Of a stretch of 64,000 bases of DNA, positions 1 through 7,389 are shown one piece after another. The stretch's first letter is position 1. The number at the start of each line of letters is the position of its first letter. Where the stretch lies: positions 18,506 through 82,505 of the forward strand of contig CACJLY010000007.1 in NCBI GenBank assembly GCA_902594335.1, in the 5' to 3' direction. The notes below the pieces were generated by a model. That model made no database searches. It was not told the origin of the DNA and worked only from the letters and a program-made list of their open reading frames with translations. Origin of the DNA: an uncultured Pelagibacteraceae bacterium. GTDB taxonomy: Bacteria > Pseudomonadota > Alphaproteobacteria > Pelagibacterales > Pelagibacteraceae. Made by a program: the position numbers and the translations under genes.

Positions 1-2770
1 AGTTTTCAGTTTTTTCAGCTATCAAACTTTCTTTAGAACTAAATTGGTTTGATAAATCACTGATTTGATTTTGAATTTCACTTTCTGATGATTTTAATGA
101 AGCAAGTTCACTCTCTAAATTATTTATATCATCATTAATAGTTAATGATTGAGACTTTGTTTGTTCAAGATCTTCAGATAATTTTGCTATTTTTTCATTT
201 AAAGCATCTAATTTTGGATTAGTTGTTTTAAGCACAATGGATAATTGATTTTCAGCTAACTCTAAATCACTTTGACTTAGGTTTAATGGATCATAGTGAT
301 TATAAATTGCATAATCATCTATCCAACTATATTTTTTTGATTTTAATATTGCTGCAGCTTTTACATTTGACATTTCCCAATATGGACCGGTCATAAACTC
401 AGAAACAGGTTTGTCTCCTATGTCAGCCATTGCAGTTCTTAATGCCTCTAAAGCTTGTACTTCAGTTGTACCATCAACAATGTCATATAATTTAGCTCTC
501 ATCATTGCAGGATCTAAATCTGCAACTAATTCTGCATTACCCTCAAAAGTAGGAACCTTATTTAAAACATCTGCAACTTTTTGGCTTATTTCCCTTAAAG
601 GCTTTGTCTCTTCTGAAACTATAGCGTCATACTTAACACGTGCTTCCTCTACAGATTTAACCAAATTTTCTCTCGCTTGATCTGATACGCTATTTTTTAT
701 AGAAGAAATTTCATACTCTGTATTTCTTATCTCTTTTTCTATATCACTTTTTTCTAAATTAATTACTTGATCCTTGTTAAGACTTTGCGGAATTCGAGTA
801 TTCCAAATTTGCATGTTAATACTTAAACGTCTATCCCAGTTTTCTCTTTTGTACGCTTGGTTAGATGGTAAATTTCTTAATCTATTGTATTCTTTTTTTA
901 AATTTTCTAGATTTTGTACAACGTTATTTCTATTATCGTTGTATTGATTAAACAATTGATCTGCGTTAACGTCAACTTGCTCAAGTGAGGATGTTAACTG
1001 ATTAATTTTTTCTTGTTGTAATTTCAAATCTTGATTTCCCTCCAAAATTTTATCTATTTCCTTTACAACTAAATCTGTTTCAGCCACATTTGATTGTAGG
1101 CTAGAATATTGTATCCAAGTTGTATTTAGCCCTCTTAATTGCTCTATATCTTTGGTTTTTTCACTGATAGATTTTTGAACTTGATCTTTAGCGTTTTGTA
1201 ACTCTAGTGATATTAAAGACGCTTCTTGAATAGCTTTTTCTTCAGCAATAATTACATTAATTTCTGCATTACTTGGAACACTGACATTCCATTCGCTGCT
1301 TTTATTAAGTCCTTTGTAAATATTTTTTGTTACTTCTTTTTGAACTTCCCAATCATCATTTTGAATTGCATTGATCCCTTTATTTATTTCAGCATCTGAC
1401 AAACCAGCATATATTCCATATTTTTCTATCTCTAAAATTCTTTGTTTCTTAGGATCATTGTCCAACATTGTAGATACTTCTCTCATTGCAAAATCAACTT
1501 CTTGTTTTTTACTTGTTGAAGAAGGACCATCCCATAAAATTTCTGCATAATGATTGAAAGCCTCAACTTCTTTATCTATTGATCTTTCAAATTGAACTTG
1601 AACAAAATCTTTTTGTAAGGAAGCATCTTCTAATTGAGTATTTAATTCATTTAAATTTTTATTTAAATTTGGCGCTGAACTCTTTAGTTGATCTAACTCC
1701 AATTCTTTTTTTGTTAATAAATTTTGATTAGCTTTTAATTGATTGTTTAAATTACTTATATTTTGCTCTAATTGCGATTTTGTTGATATTTCATTTGCCA
1801 ATTCTAAATTTAAACCCTGAACTTGCTGCTGAAGTGAATTCGATTGTTGTTCTGCAGTTTTAATTTGACTACTTAAATCGCTTAACTCACTATTAAATTG
1901 ACCTGCTAACTCTTTACTTTTGTTTATTTCTTCATCAGATAAAATTGTTGAGGATTGTTTTAAAATCTCCTCATTATATTTAGCTAAAAGGTCAGTTTTC
2001 TGAGTTTTTAGATCTGTGATTTGACCCGATAAAGGATCAATTTTTGTTTGTAAATCATTTAACGAATTTTTTTTATCAAGAATTTCTAAATTATTAGCCT
2101 GAAGTTTTTGTTCAAGTGTTGAGATATTTGTATTTATCTCATCATCGGAAATTATTTGTTTACCATCATCTGTAAGAATGTCGCCTTTCCATGAATTTGC
2201 CCATTCTTCTTTGGTCCAAGTTGCCATTTCTTTTTTCTTTTCAACAGCAATTGCAACATCAATGGTTTCAATACCAATTTGATCAAGAGTTTCAACTATT
2301 CCAAAAGCATCTATACCCTCTTCGCTTATATCCACCATTCCTGAAATCAAATCATTTAACTTTTCTTCTTTTACTTCTTTCATCTCAGCGGTGATTTCAT
2401 TTACAATTTTCATATTTTCTTCACCAAAACTTCCCATATCTGCTTTTGACATATCGGATGAAAATTCTTGGGGAACTAATGCGTTCGTACCAGCTAATGA
2501 TTTTTCTATAAATTCTAAAGCTTTAATGGCACTCTCTTCATTGCCATCTTCTAAAGATTCTTTTACAAATTCAGTGACTTTGTCTATTTGTTCAAAAGCT
2601 TTATCCATTTTGACTGCCTCTATAACTTCGCTTGTATCAACATCATTAAAATCTTTTGTAGCGGCATCAATCGTATCAACAATATCTCTTAACTCTTGAT
2701 CAAGTGCTATTGATGGGTTGGAAAAAATTAAAAATAATAAAGTTAAAAAATATAAATTAATTTTTCTCAT
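1..2770 (-). CDS. Very large secreted coiled-coil protein (C-terminus outside the window)
   Basis: An open frame runs from an ATG at 2770 to the left edge without a stop, giving more than 920 residues. The first ~24 residues (MRKINLYFLTLLFLIF then SNPSIALDQ) form a clear signal peptide. The rest is rich in Glu, Gln, Lys, Asn, Leu and Ser in long heptad-like stretches, so most of it should be coiled coil. A Trp-containing segment (ATWTKEEWANSWKGD) lies near residue 185, and short acidic motifs of the type SDDEIN, SDEEIN and SDAEIN recur. No enzymatic domain was recognised. Its start overlaps the stop of the upstream SHOCT-like gene by 4 bases (ATGA), so the two are probably translationally coupled and may work together outside the inner membrane. 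Function unknown; a structural or surface/periplasmic filament role is only inference. Confidence 0.85.
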   Translation of the reverse strand, partial: MRKINLYFLTLLFLIFSNPSIALDQELRDIVDTIDAATKDFNDVDTSEVIEAVKMDKAFEQIDKVTEFVKESLEDGNEESAIKALEFIEKSLAGTNALVPQEFSSDMSKADMGSFGEENMKIVNEITAEMKEVKEEKLNDLISGMVDISEEGIDAFGIVETLDQIGIETIDVAIAVEKKKEMATWTKEEWANSWKGDILTDDGKQIISDDEINTNISTLEQKLQANNLEILDKKNSLNDLQTKIDPLSGQITDLKTQKTDLLAKYNEEILKQSSTILSDEEINKSKELAGQFNSELSDLSSQIKTAEQQSNSLQQQVQGLNLELANEISTKSQLEQNISNLNNQLKANQNLLTKKELELDQLKSSAPNLNKNLNELNTQLEDASLQKDFVQVQFERSIDKEVEAFNHYAEILWDGPSSTSKKQEVDFAMREVSTMLDNDPKKQRILEIEKYGIYAGLSDAEINKGINAIQNDDWEVQKEVTKNIYKGLNKSSEWNVSVPSNAEINVIIAEEKAIQEASLISLELQNAKDQVQKSISEKTKDIEQLRGLNTTWIQYSSLQSNVAETDLVVKEIDKILEGNQDLKLQQEKINQLTSSLEQVDVNADQLFNQYNDNRNNVVQNLENLKKEYNRLRNLPSNQAYKRENWDRRLSINMQIWNTRIPQSLNKDQVINLEKSDIEKEIRNTEYEISSIKNSVSDQARENLVKSVEEARVKYDAIVSEETKPLREISQKVADVLNKVPTFEGNAELVADLDPAMMRAKLYDIVDGTTEVQALEALRTAMADIGDKPVSEFMTGPYWEMSNVKAAAILKSKKYSWIDDYAIYNHYDPLNLSQSDLELAENQLSIVLKTTNPKLDALNEKIAKLSEDLEQTKSQSLTINDDINNLESELASLKSSESEIQNQISDLSNQFSSKESLIAEKTEN

Positions 2771-3642
2771 GATTTATCTTTGGTTGATTTTTTTTCTTCA
2801 GCTCTTTCCTCTAATTTTTTCTTTAAGGCTGATATTGTTGCTTTATAAACATCAAGTCTATCTTGTCTGTCTTTAATATCCTTATTAACTGTAATATTAT
2901 TATCTGTTGGAACTCCCATTTCTAAAAATTCTCCTAATAACCAAAATTTTTGAATAGCTTCTTTAGCTGGAGTATCCATGTTCATACCAAGAGCCTCTCG
3001 CATATTTTTTCTTCCATTATTCATTCCAAATAAAGATCTAATTGCATCTTCATCTTTTGATTTCTTCTTTTTAAATAGCCCTTTTTTTTTATAATCATCT
3101 TCTTTAAATCTTTTTATCGCTTTTCTTGTATCGTATAACCTAGATGCATAAAACACTTCATACATAGCCATTGATTTGATCATTTTACCTGGATACTTTT
3201 GACCCCAGGATGGGTTTTTTCCAAAATTTCCCCACATGTATGATCCTGCTTTTTGACCAACGCATTTCATTCCTTTTCCACAACCTATAAATTTTTTTAA
3301 CATTCCTTCTGTATAATAAGATTTATCAAACTTAATTATTTCACCAAGTTCCTCTATTTTTTCTAAAGTAATTTCATCTTTATCTTTATCTTTATCTTTT
3401 TTACCAAATAATTTTTTGCTATTGGTTTTTTTGCTTTTTATAGAAAACTTCTTTTTTGTATTGCTTTTTAATTCGCTTTTAGGATTTTCTAAAAATTCAA
3501 TTGATTTTTCATATTCTACTTTTGAGATTCCTCCAGCTTCGTAGATTTTTTTTAATTCTTCTTTTTTTTGATCAACAGTTTTCGCAACTGCACTTAAGGA
3601 TATTAAGAGTGATAAAATCAACGAAAAAATAATTTTTTTCAT
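2767..3642 (-). CDS. Secreted SHOCT-domain-like, lysine-rich protein
   Basis: About 291 residues. The ATG at 3642 is preferred to an in-frame TTG two codons upstream, because it gives MKKIIFSLILSLLISLSAVAKT, a standard signal peptide. The first ~35 mature residues (QKKEELKKIYEAGGISKVEY) match the SHOCT pattern: a short helix pair with a Gly-Ile turn, often attached to membrane or oligomerising proteins. A Lys-rich linker with a KDKDKDKDE run follows, then a more hydrophobic segment with two Cys (GCGKGMKCVG) and Trp/Gly/Pro-rich sequence, and a charged C-terminal helix. It lies immediately upstream of, and overlaps by 4 bases, the giant coiled-coil gene. No enzyme family was recognised. Secretion is well supported; the SHOCT assignment is by eye. 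Confidence 0.8.
   Translation of the reverse strand: MKKIIFSLILSLLISLSAVAKTVDQKKEELKKIYEAGGISKVEYEKSIEFLENPKSELKSNTKKKFSIKSKKTNSKKLFGKKDKDKDKDEITLEKIEELGEIIKFDKSYYTEGMLKKFIGCGKGMKCVGQKAGSYMWGNFGKNPSWGQKYPGKMIKSMAMYEVFYASRLYDTRKAIKRFKEDDYKKKGLFKKKKSKDEDAIRSLFGMNNGRKNMREALGMNMDTPAKEAIQKFWLLGEFLEMGVPTDNNITVNKDIKDRQDRLDVYKATISALKKKLEERAEEKKSTKDKS
3376..3399. repeat. Hexanucleotide microsatellite, four units
   Basis: Four perfect tandem copies of atcttt on the plus strand encode the (Lys-Asp)4 run in the SHOCT-like protein on the minus strand. Because the unit is six bases, gain or loss of units would keep the frame and change only linker length. Confidence 0.8.
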
Positions 3643-3670
3643 TAACAAATAATATTATTTTATCTCTTCA

Positions 3671-3709
3671 TGTACAAGTTTTGTACAAGTCTACACAAGT
3701 TAGTTAAGT
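3671..3709. repeat. Four imperfect direct repeats with ~10-bp period (possible recombinase arm sites)
   Basis: Repeats begin at 3671 (tgtacaagt), 3682 (tgtacaagt), 3692 (tacacaagt) and 3701 (tagttaagt). They sit on one face of the helix, between the start of the SHOCT-like gene and the tRNA-Leu-derived repeat unit. Short direct repeats spaced about one helical turn next to a tRNA-derived core resemble the arm-type binding sites of tyrosine integrases. No integrase gene lies in the window, so the role is inferred. Confidence 0.5.
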
Positions 3710-3730
3710 CTTATTTTTAAATATCAATTT

Positions 3731-3858
3731 AAAGCAAAATAAAAATTATGTGATTTTATAGGATGTTTTAGACTACGTTAGACTACCACGGACTGACTCG
3801 TCTGTGAATCCCTTGGCTTTTAAGTCCTTTGTGTCTACCAATTTCACCACGAGGGCAT
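3731..3858 (-). repeat. tRNA-Leu-derived direct repeat, copy A
   Basis: About 128 bp that align almost without gaps to 6338-6464. Conserved blocks are the A/T-rich left end with ttataggatgttt, the octamer ggactgac, and the tRNA-derived right end (3818-3858), identical in both copies. Between them three decamers start exactly at 3771, 3781 and 3791 (gactacgtta, gactaccacg, gactgactcg), a perfect 10-bp period. It looks like an integration scar (tRNA 5' half plus element arm). Confidence 0.75.
3818..3856 (-). pseudogene. 5' half of tRNA-Leu(UAA), fragment A
   Basis: Reading on the minus strand, the 39 nt contain a Leu-type acceptor strand GCCCTCG, T8/G9, a GTG/CAC D stem around a normal D loop with GG, and the anticodon loop CTTAAAA (anticodon TAA) preceded by AAGGA. 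After the loop the sequence is GCCAAGG rather than the TCCTT needed to pair with AAGGA. No T arm and no CGAGGGC 3' acceptor strand follow. It is therefore a truncated tRNA gene, not a functional one. Confidence 0.8.
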
Positions 3859-3923
3859 GAGTTATTTTCATGAGTATTTATGCTAATATTTATAATTGAA
3901 CAAGTTTAATAAGTAAAATTTTT

Positions 3924-5009
3924 TTATACTTTGCTTTGTTGTCTTAAAAGGAATACTTCTTCAGCTCTTTTAATGCATGCCAATTCTAAATTTTTGTGGG
4001 ATCTTTTAGAGATTGCCTCAATAATCAAAGGACTTTCATCTTTTGCACAAGAATAATTCTTTATAGATCTATTTACATTGTCTTCAGCAAGTATTTTTTT
4101 TATTAAATCTTTTCTAAGTGTGTTACCTTTTTTTTTATCAATCTTACCTGAAATAATGGATAAACTAAAAGATACCAGAGCACTTATAATAAAATATATA
4201 TACGCTCTATCACTCAATTTTTTTGCTTCATCATTAGAAAAACCACAATCATTCAAGCTAGATTTTATATGATATTTAAATAATTTAAAATTTGAGATAG
4301 GAAATCCTCTATTTAAACCATCAGAAACCGCAGTATTAACATTTGGATAAACGTGATGTGTATAAAGTTGTTTTTTTAAATATTTCACTGAGTTAGTGAA
4401 TGATAGAACAGACCATGAAAAAATTTGATCTTCCATATATCGTAATTTTTCATCAAATTGTAAATTGTTTTCACTAATAATAGAACGTCTTATTAATCTT
4501 CCAGTAAGATCAAATAGAGTTAGTGTTGGTAATGTATTGTAAAATCTTTTTCTCATTTCATGCATAATTTCAGACTTATCCAAATCACGACTTGAAGGAT
4601 ACATAAAAATATTTTCTCTTTTATTTTTATTATTTTGTATCCATTTTTTATCACTGATTACGAGATCGTATTGATTCTGAGTCGCAATATCATACATCAA
4701 AGAAAGTGTATTTGTTTCTATTACGTCGTCGACATCAATAAAAAATACATAGTCTCCAATAGCCTTTCTTAAACCAAAATTCCTAGCAGCTGAAGGCCCT
4801 AAATTTAATTTCAATGAGAAAAACTCTAAATTTTGTAATTTTTTTTTTTTTAATATACTGATGGTGTTATCAGTTGATCCATCATCAACCATTAGTATTT
4901 CAAATGGTTTATCAAAATCTTGATTTCTTAATACTTCAAGGCAATTTTCAATATACTTCTCAGCATTAAAAATTGGAACAATAACACTTATCAAAGGATT
5001 TTTGGACAT
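3924..5009 (-). CDS. Family 2 glycosyltransferase
   Basis: 361 residues. The N-terminal ~110 residues form a GT-A domain: SVIVPIFNAEKYIENCL at the start, the nucleotide-binding VDDGSTDNT near residue 42, and the metal-binding FFIDVDDVIE (DxD-type) near residue 90. The family transfers a sugar from a nucleotide sugar to a glycan or lipid acceptor at the cytoplasmic face. The C-terminal ~200 residues are less conserved and include an Ile/Ser-rich helix that could touch the membrane. It lies 67 bp downstream of the radical SAM gene on the same strand, and the pair is bracketed by the two tRNA-Leu-derived repeats. That fits an exchangeable cell-surface glycan cassette. Acceptor and sugar are unknown. 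Confidence 0.85.
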   Translation of the reverse strand: MSKNPLISVIVPIFNAEKYIENCLEVLRNQDFDKPFEILMVDDGSTDNTISILKKKKLQNLEFFSLKLNLGPSAARNFGLRKAIGDYVFFIDVDDVIETNTLSLMYDIATQNQYDLVISDKKWIQNNKNKRENIFMYPSSRDLDKSEIMHEMRKRFYNTLPTLTLFDLTGRLIRRSIISENNLQFDEKLRYMEDQIFSWSVLSFTNSVKYLKKQLYTHHVYPNVNTAVSDGLNRGFPISNFKLFKYHIKSSLNDCGFSNDEAKKLSDRAYIYFIISALVSFSLSIISGKIDKKKGNTLRKDLIKKILAEDNVNRSIKNYSCAKDESPLIIEAISKRSHKNLELACIKRAEEVFLLRQQSKV

Positions 5010-5076
5010 ATTTTTTTCAAATAATATAAATCGTTGTTTAATTATTTATATTTATAAATTTCTCTTTTTTTTGGAG

Positions 5077-6303
5077 TTAACTATAAATTTTATAAGGAAT
5101 TGGTTTAGACACTTGTTCGCCACCTTCTATCATTCCCCGGCCATCATAACCAACCTTACTAGACGGATCATATGGGCGGCCATCGCAAAAATCACACCCA
5201 GGAAAAAACTGTCTTCCTTTAATGAAATTTTTTAATTTGGTTCTTAAATTTTCTGTTTCATTTAATAATTCTATATAGTCAGCTTTATTATTTGGAACTG
5301 CTTTTAAAGTATATGCATTTGCTATAAAAGGACATGTATAAAGTCTGCCATTCAAAAGTGTGTAGAGTTGTGTACTACAACATTCTTTAAAAACCTCTTT
5401 CAACTTTGAAGCTGATCTATTGTGTTGATGAATTCTACTACAATCAACCCAATTTTCTGGAGGAGATCTATTGTAAGTAATTTTGTAATGATCTAGTTTT
5501 TCTATCATTTTTTCAATACTTCTTGATAATTTTCCATAATCTGTAATTGTGAAAATCACATTATTTTTGTCGAAAGATTCTAGTTGTTCGTCTCTCGGTG
5601 CTATTGTGCCATTTGTATAAATAAATATTTTAGCTTCGGGATTGTTTTTAGAAATACCATTTACAACATCAGCCCAACCTTTATTCATAAGTGGTTCGCC
5701 ACCTATTACTCTAAATTCAGAAATATAATCAATATTTTGATACAATGTATCTAAAGCTTTAAGTATATCTTCATGATCAGTATTTTTAGCGTCTGTATAA
5801 TACTGCATAAGATTTGAACAATTTCTGCATTTCAATGAACATTTAGTAGTAACCATGACATCTAAACTTCGCATATAAGTTTTATCTTCATCAAAATAAA
5901 ATTGATGACTTTTTTTGTTTACCTCAATTTTTTCATTCATGAATGATTGTGAAATTTGATATGTATATTTTGAAATTTCAAAATTTTTTAATATTTCTAA
6001 AGGTGAGTAAAAATCTCGATAACCCAACTCGAATAATGGATCCAAACATTTTTGAATGTCATGATATGCAATAATAATGCGAGCCTCAGGAAATTTCTTA
6101 TGAAGTACTGGAGTATGAATTATTTCTAATCCACAAATCTTTTTTCCAGATTTTCTTTTTTCACTATCACATAATGCTGAAATTACTATTCCTGCATCAT
6201 TGCAAGCTTTTATAATTGCCTCAACCTCTCTTACAGCAGCAGCAATTATGACTGGAGGTCCAGATTGTTTTAAAGTCTCAATACAGTTATATTTTGCTTT
6301 CAT
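5077..6303 (-). CDS. Radical SAM enzyme with N-terminal Rossmann-like domain and C-terminal cysteine cluster
   Basis: 408 residues. The radical SAM cluster motif is C155-x3-C159-x2-C162 (KCSLKCRNC), followed by a GGEP motif (RVIGGEPLMN), so it should bind a 4Fe-4S cluster and S-adenosylmethionine. C-terminal cysteines (ECCSTQLYTLLNGRLYTCP and later PGCDFCDG) resemble a SPASM/twitch-type auxiliary iron-sulfur region. Residues ~15-110 (PVIIAAAVREVEAIIKACND and onward) look like the nucleotide-binding N-terminal domain seen in sugar-modifying proteins. The partner glycosyltransferase lies downstream. A role in modifying a sugar, lipid or peptide of the envelope is inferred; the substrate is unknown. 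Confidence 0.85.
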   Translation of the reverse strand: MKAKYNCIETLKQSGPPVIIAAAVREVEAIIKACNDAGIVISALCDSEKRKSGKKICGLEIIHTPVLHKKFPEARIIIAYHDIQKCLDPLFELGYRDFYSPLEILKNFEISKYTYQISQSFMNEKIEVNKKSHQFYFDEDKTYMRSLDVMVTTKCSLKCRNCSNLMQYYTDAKNTDHEDILKALDTLYQNIDYISEFRVIGGEPLMNKGWADVVNGISKNNPEAKIFIYTNGTIAPRDEQLESFDKNNVIFTITDYGKLSRSIEKMIEKLDHYKITYNRSPPENWVDCSRIHQHNRSASKLKEVFKECCSTQLYTLLNGRLYTCPFIANAYTLKAVPNNKADYIELLNETENLRTKLKNFIKGRQFFPGCDFCDGRPYDPSSKVGYDGRGMIEGGEQVSKPIPYKIYS

Positions 6304-6337
6304 AACTCTAATTATAACCTATTTCTAATCATAATTG

Positions 6338-6464
6338 AAAGCTAAATTAAAGTTATGAGATTTTATAGGATGTTTACACTGCCTTGGACAATTATGGACT
6401 GACTTTTACTTCTATCCCTCGTCTTTTAAGTCCTTTGTGTCTACCAATTTCACCACGAGGGCAT
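6338..6464 (-). repeat. tRNA-Leu-derived direct repeat, copy B
   Basis: Second copy of the unit at 3731-3858, same orientation and almost the same length. The tRNA half, the block ttataggatgttt and the octamer ggactgac are conserved at the same spacing, while the bases between have diverged. A 10-bp period is again visible (tacactgcct, tggacaatta, tggactgact). The two copies enclose the radical SAM and glycosyltransferase genes. Confidence 0.75.
6424..6462 (-). pseudogene. 5' half of tRNA-Leu(UAA), fragment B
   Basis: Identical over 39 nt to fragment A: acceptor strand GCCCTCG through anticodon loop CTTAAAA. It then continues GACGAGG instead of the TCCTT needed to close the anticodon stem, and there is no T arm or 3' acceptor strand. 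Both fragments end at the same base of the anticodon loop, which points to site-specific recombination rather than random decay. Confidence 0.8.
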
Positions 6465-6578
6465 CTAGATTTTGCATTGTATATCTGTCATTTGTTTTAA
6501 CACAACTTCTTTTGCGTGTTCAAGAATTATCGGTGCATAACTGGTGACTAACTTTATTAAAAAATTATGGTAATTTAA
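6465..6578 (-). pseudogene. Possible remnant of a class III aminotransferase-like gene
   Basis: Between the end of the ComA-like gene and tRNA fragment B, one minus-strand frame with no usable start reads ...LVTSYAPIILEHAKEVV... and then MTDIQCKI before a stop at 6465. The SYAPIILEHA stretch recalls the conserved GPxxLGH region near the N-terminus of class III (PLP) aminotransferases. The match is short and judged by eye, so it may be chance. Nothing else was recognised in the 276-bp gap apart from the repeat unit. Confidence 0.2.
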
Positions 6579-6579
6579 T

Positions 6580-7374
6580 CTAATATTTTACTACTTTACC
6601 CCATAGGGATTGAGATGGTCCATACCCTATTCGAGCATCTTCCATTTTGAGAACTCTACTATGATCAACCATCATATTTATACCTGGACCATAGATCTCT
6701 ATGTATTTTGATAATACATCCTGATCATCAGCCTCAACCATAAACTGACTCAATTCTAGTGGACTAATGATTTTATCGATTACGTTCCATCTATAATCTT
6801 TCTTATCAAGGTTTTCTGTCAAACCCTCTGATTCTAGCAATATTTTCCAAGAACCTGCCTCAATAAATCTTTTAGATTGCATTTTAATTCTTTCTACAAA
6901 AATTTCTTCATCGATAACCTTGGAATGTGCAAACGCAACACCAACCTCATTGATAACTTTTATCCCTTTGCTTGTTGCATTTTCTATCAGTCTACACATC
7001 TCATCATCATCTAAAGAACGAGCTATTCTTGAAATTTCAATTATATCAATACCAAGATTAACAACAGTATCCAGATAATCATCTACCACTTCTTTACCAC
7101 CTGACAATGCAACGTCCATTATTGGATTCCCTAATGCGACTTGAACACTGTGTTTTTTGCAAGTTTCAATAAATCTCAAAAGAGATTTTTTGCTCATCAT
7201 TGCACCTTGTTTTCCAGAAATCTTAAAGATATCAACAAGGTTTGCATATGCTTCTAGGTAATCATCTATACAATTTCCCACCATCACAGGTGCCCTAACA
7301 TAATTTATGCCTGTCTCTCGAGGTTTTTCCTTTCTTTTTATAAAAGGTAATTTTGGAAATGTTATTTCAGTCAT
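6580..7374 (-). CDS. Phosphosulfolactate synthase (ComA) family protein
   Basis: 264 residues with the TIM-barrel pattern of the ComA family. Landmarks are VDIFKISGKQGAMM near residue 48, a long helix then HSVQVALGNPIMDVALSGG, LGIDIIEISRIARSLDDDEM near residue 108, KGIKVINEVGVAF near 140, and GSWKILLESEG near 173. Characterised ComA adds sulfite to phosphoenolpyruvate, but most bacterial members have no known reaction, so the substrate here is open. The gene begins 15 bp after the fused TctA-TctB permease gene, so it probably belongs to the TctC-TctAB operon and may act on the imported compound. A second, divergent family member lies on the other side of the transporter at 10647. Confidence 0.65.
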   Translation of the reverse strand: MTEITFPKLPFIKRKEKPRETGINYVRAPVMVGNCIDDYLEAYANLVDIFKISGKQGAMMSKKSLLRFIETCKKHSVQVALGNPIMDVALSGGKEVVDDYLDTVVNLGIDIIEISRIARSLDDDEMCRLIENATSKGIKVINEVGVAFAHSKVIDEEIFVERIKMQSKRFIEAGSWKILLESEGLTENLDKKDYRWNVIDKIISPLELSQFMVEADDQDVLSKYIEIYGPGINMMVDHSRVLKMEDARIGYGPSQSLWGKVVKY

Positions 7375-7389
7375 TTAAATTCTATTTAT

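Noticed and set aside
2391..2699. Plus-strand frames inside the giant coiled-coil gene
   Set aside because: They are antisense to a long continuous coding frame with a signal peptide and give low-complexity Ser/Leu products without family features.
3818..3856. Functional tRNA-Leu genes at 3818-3856 and 6424-6462
   Set aside because: Both lack the 3' strand of the anticodon stem, the T arm and the CGAGGGC acceptor strand, so neither can fold as a tRNA.
6580..7374. Coenzyme M biosynthesis function for the ComA-like genes
   Set aside because: No other coenzyme M genes are present and the organism type does not make it; family membership alone does not give the reaction.
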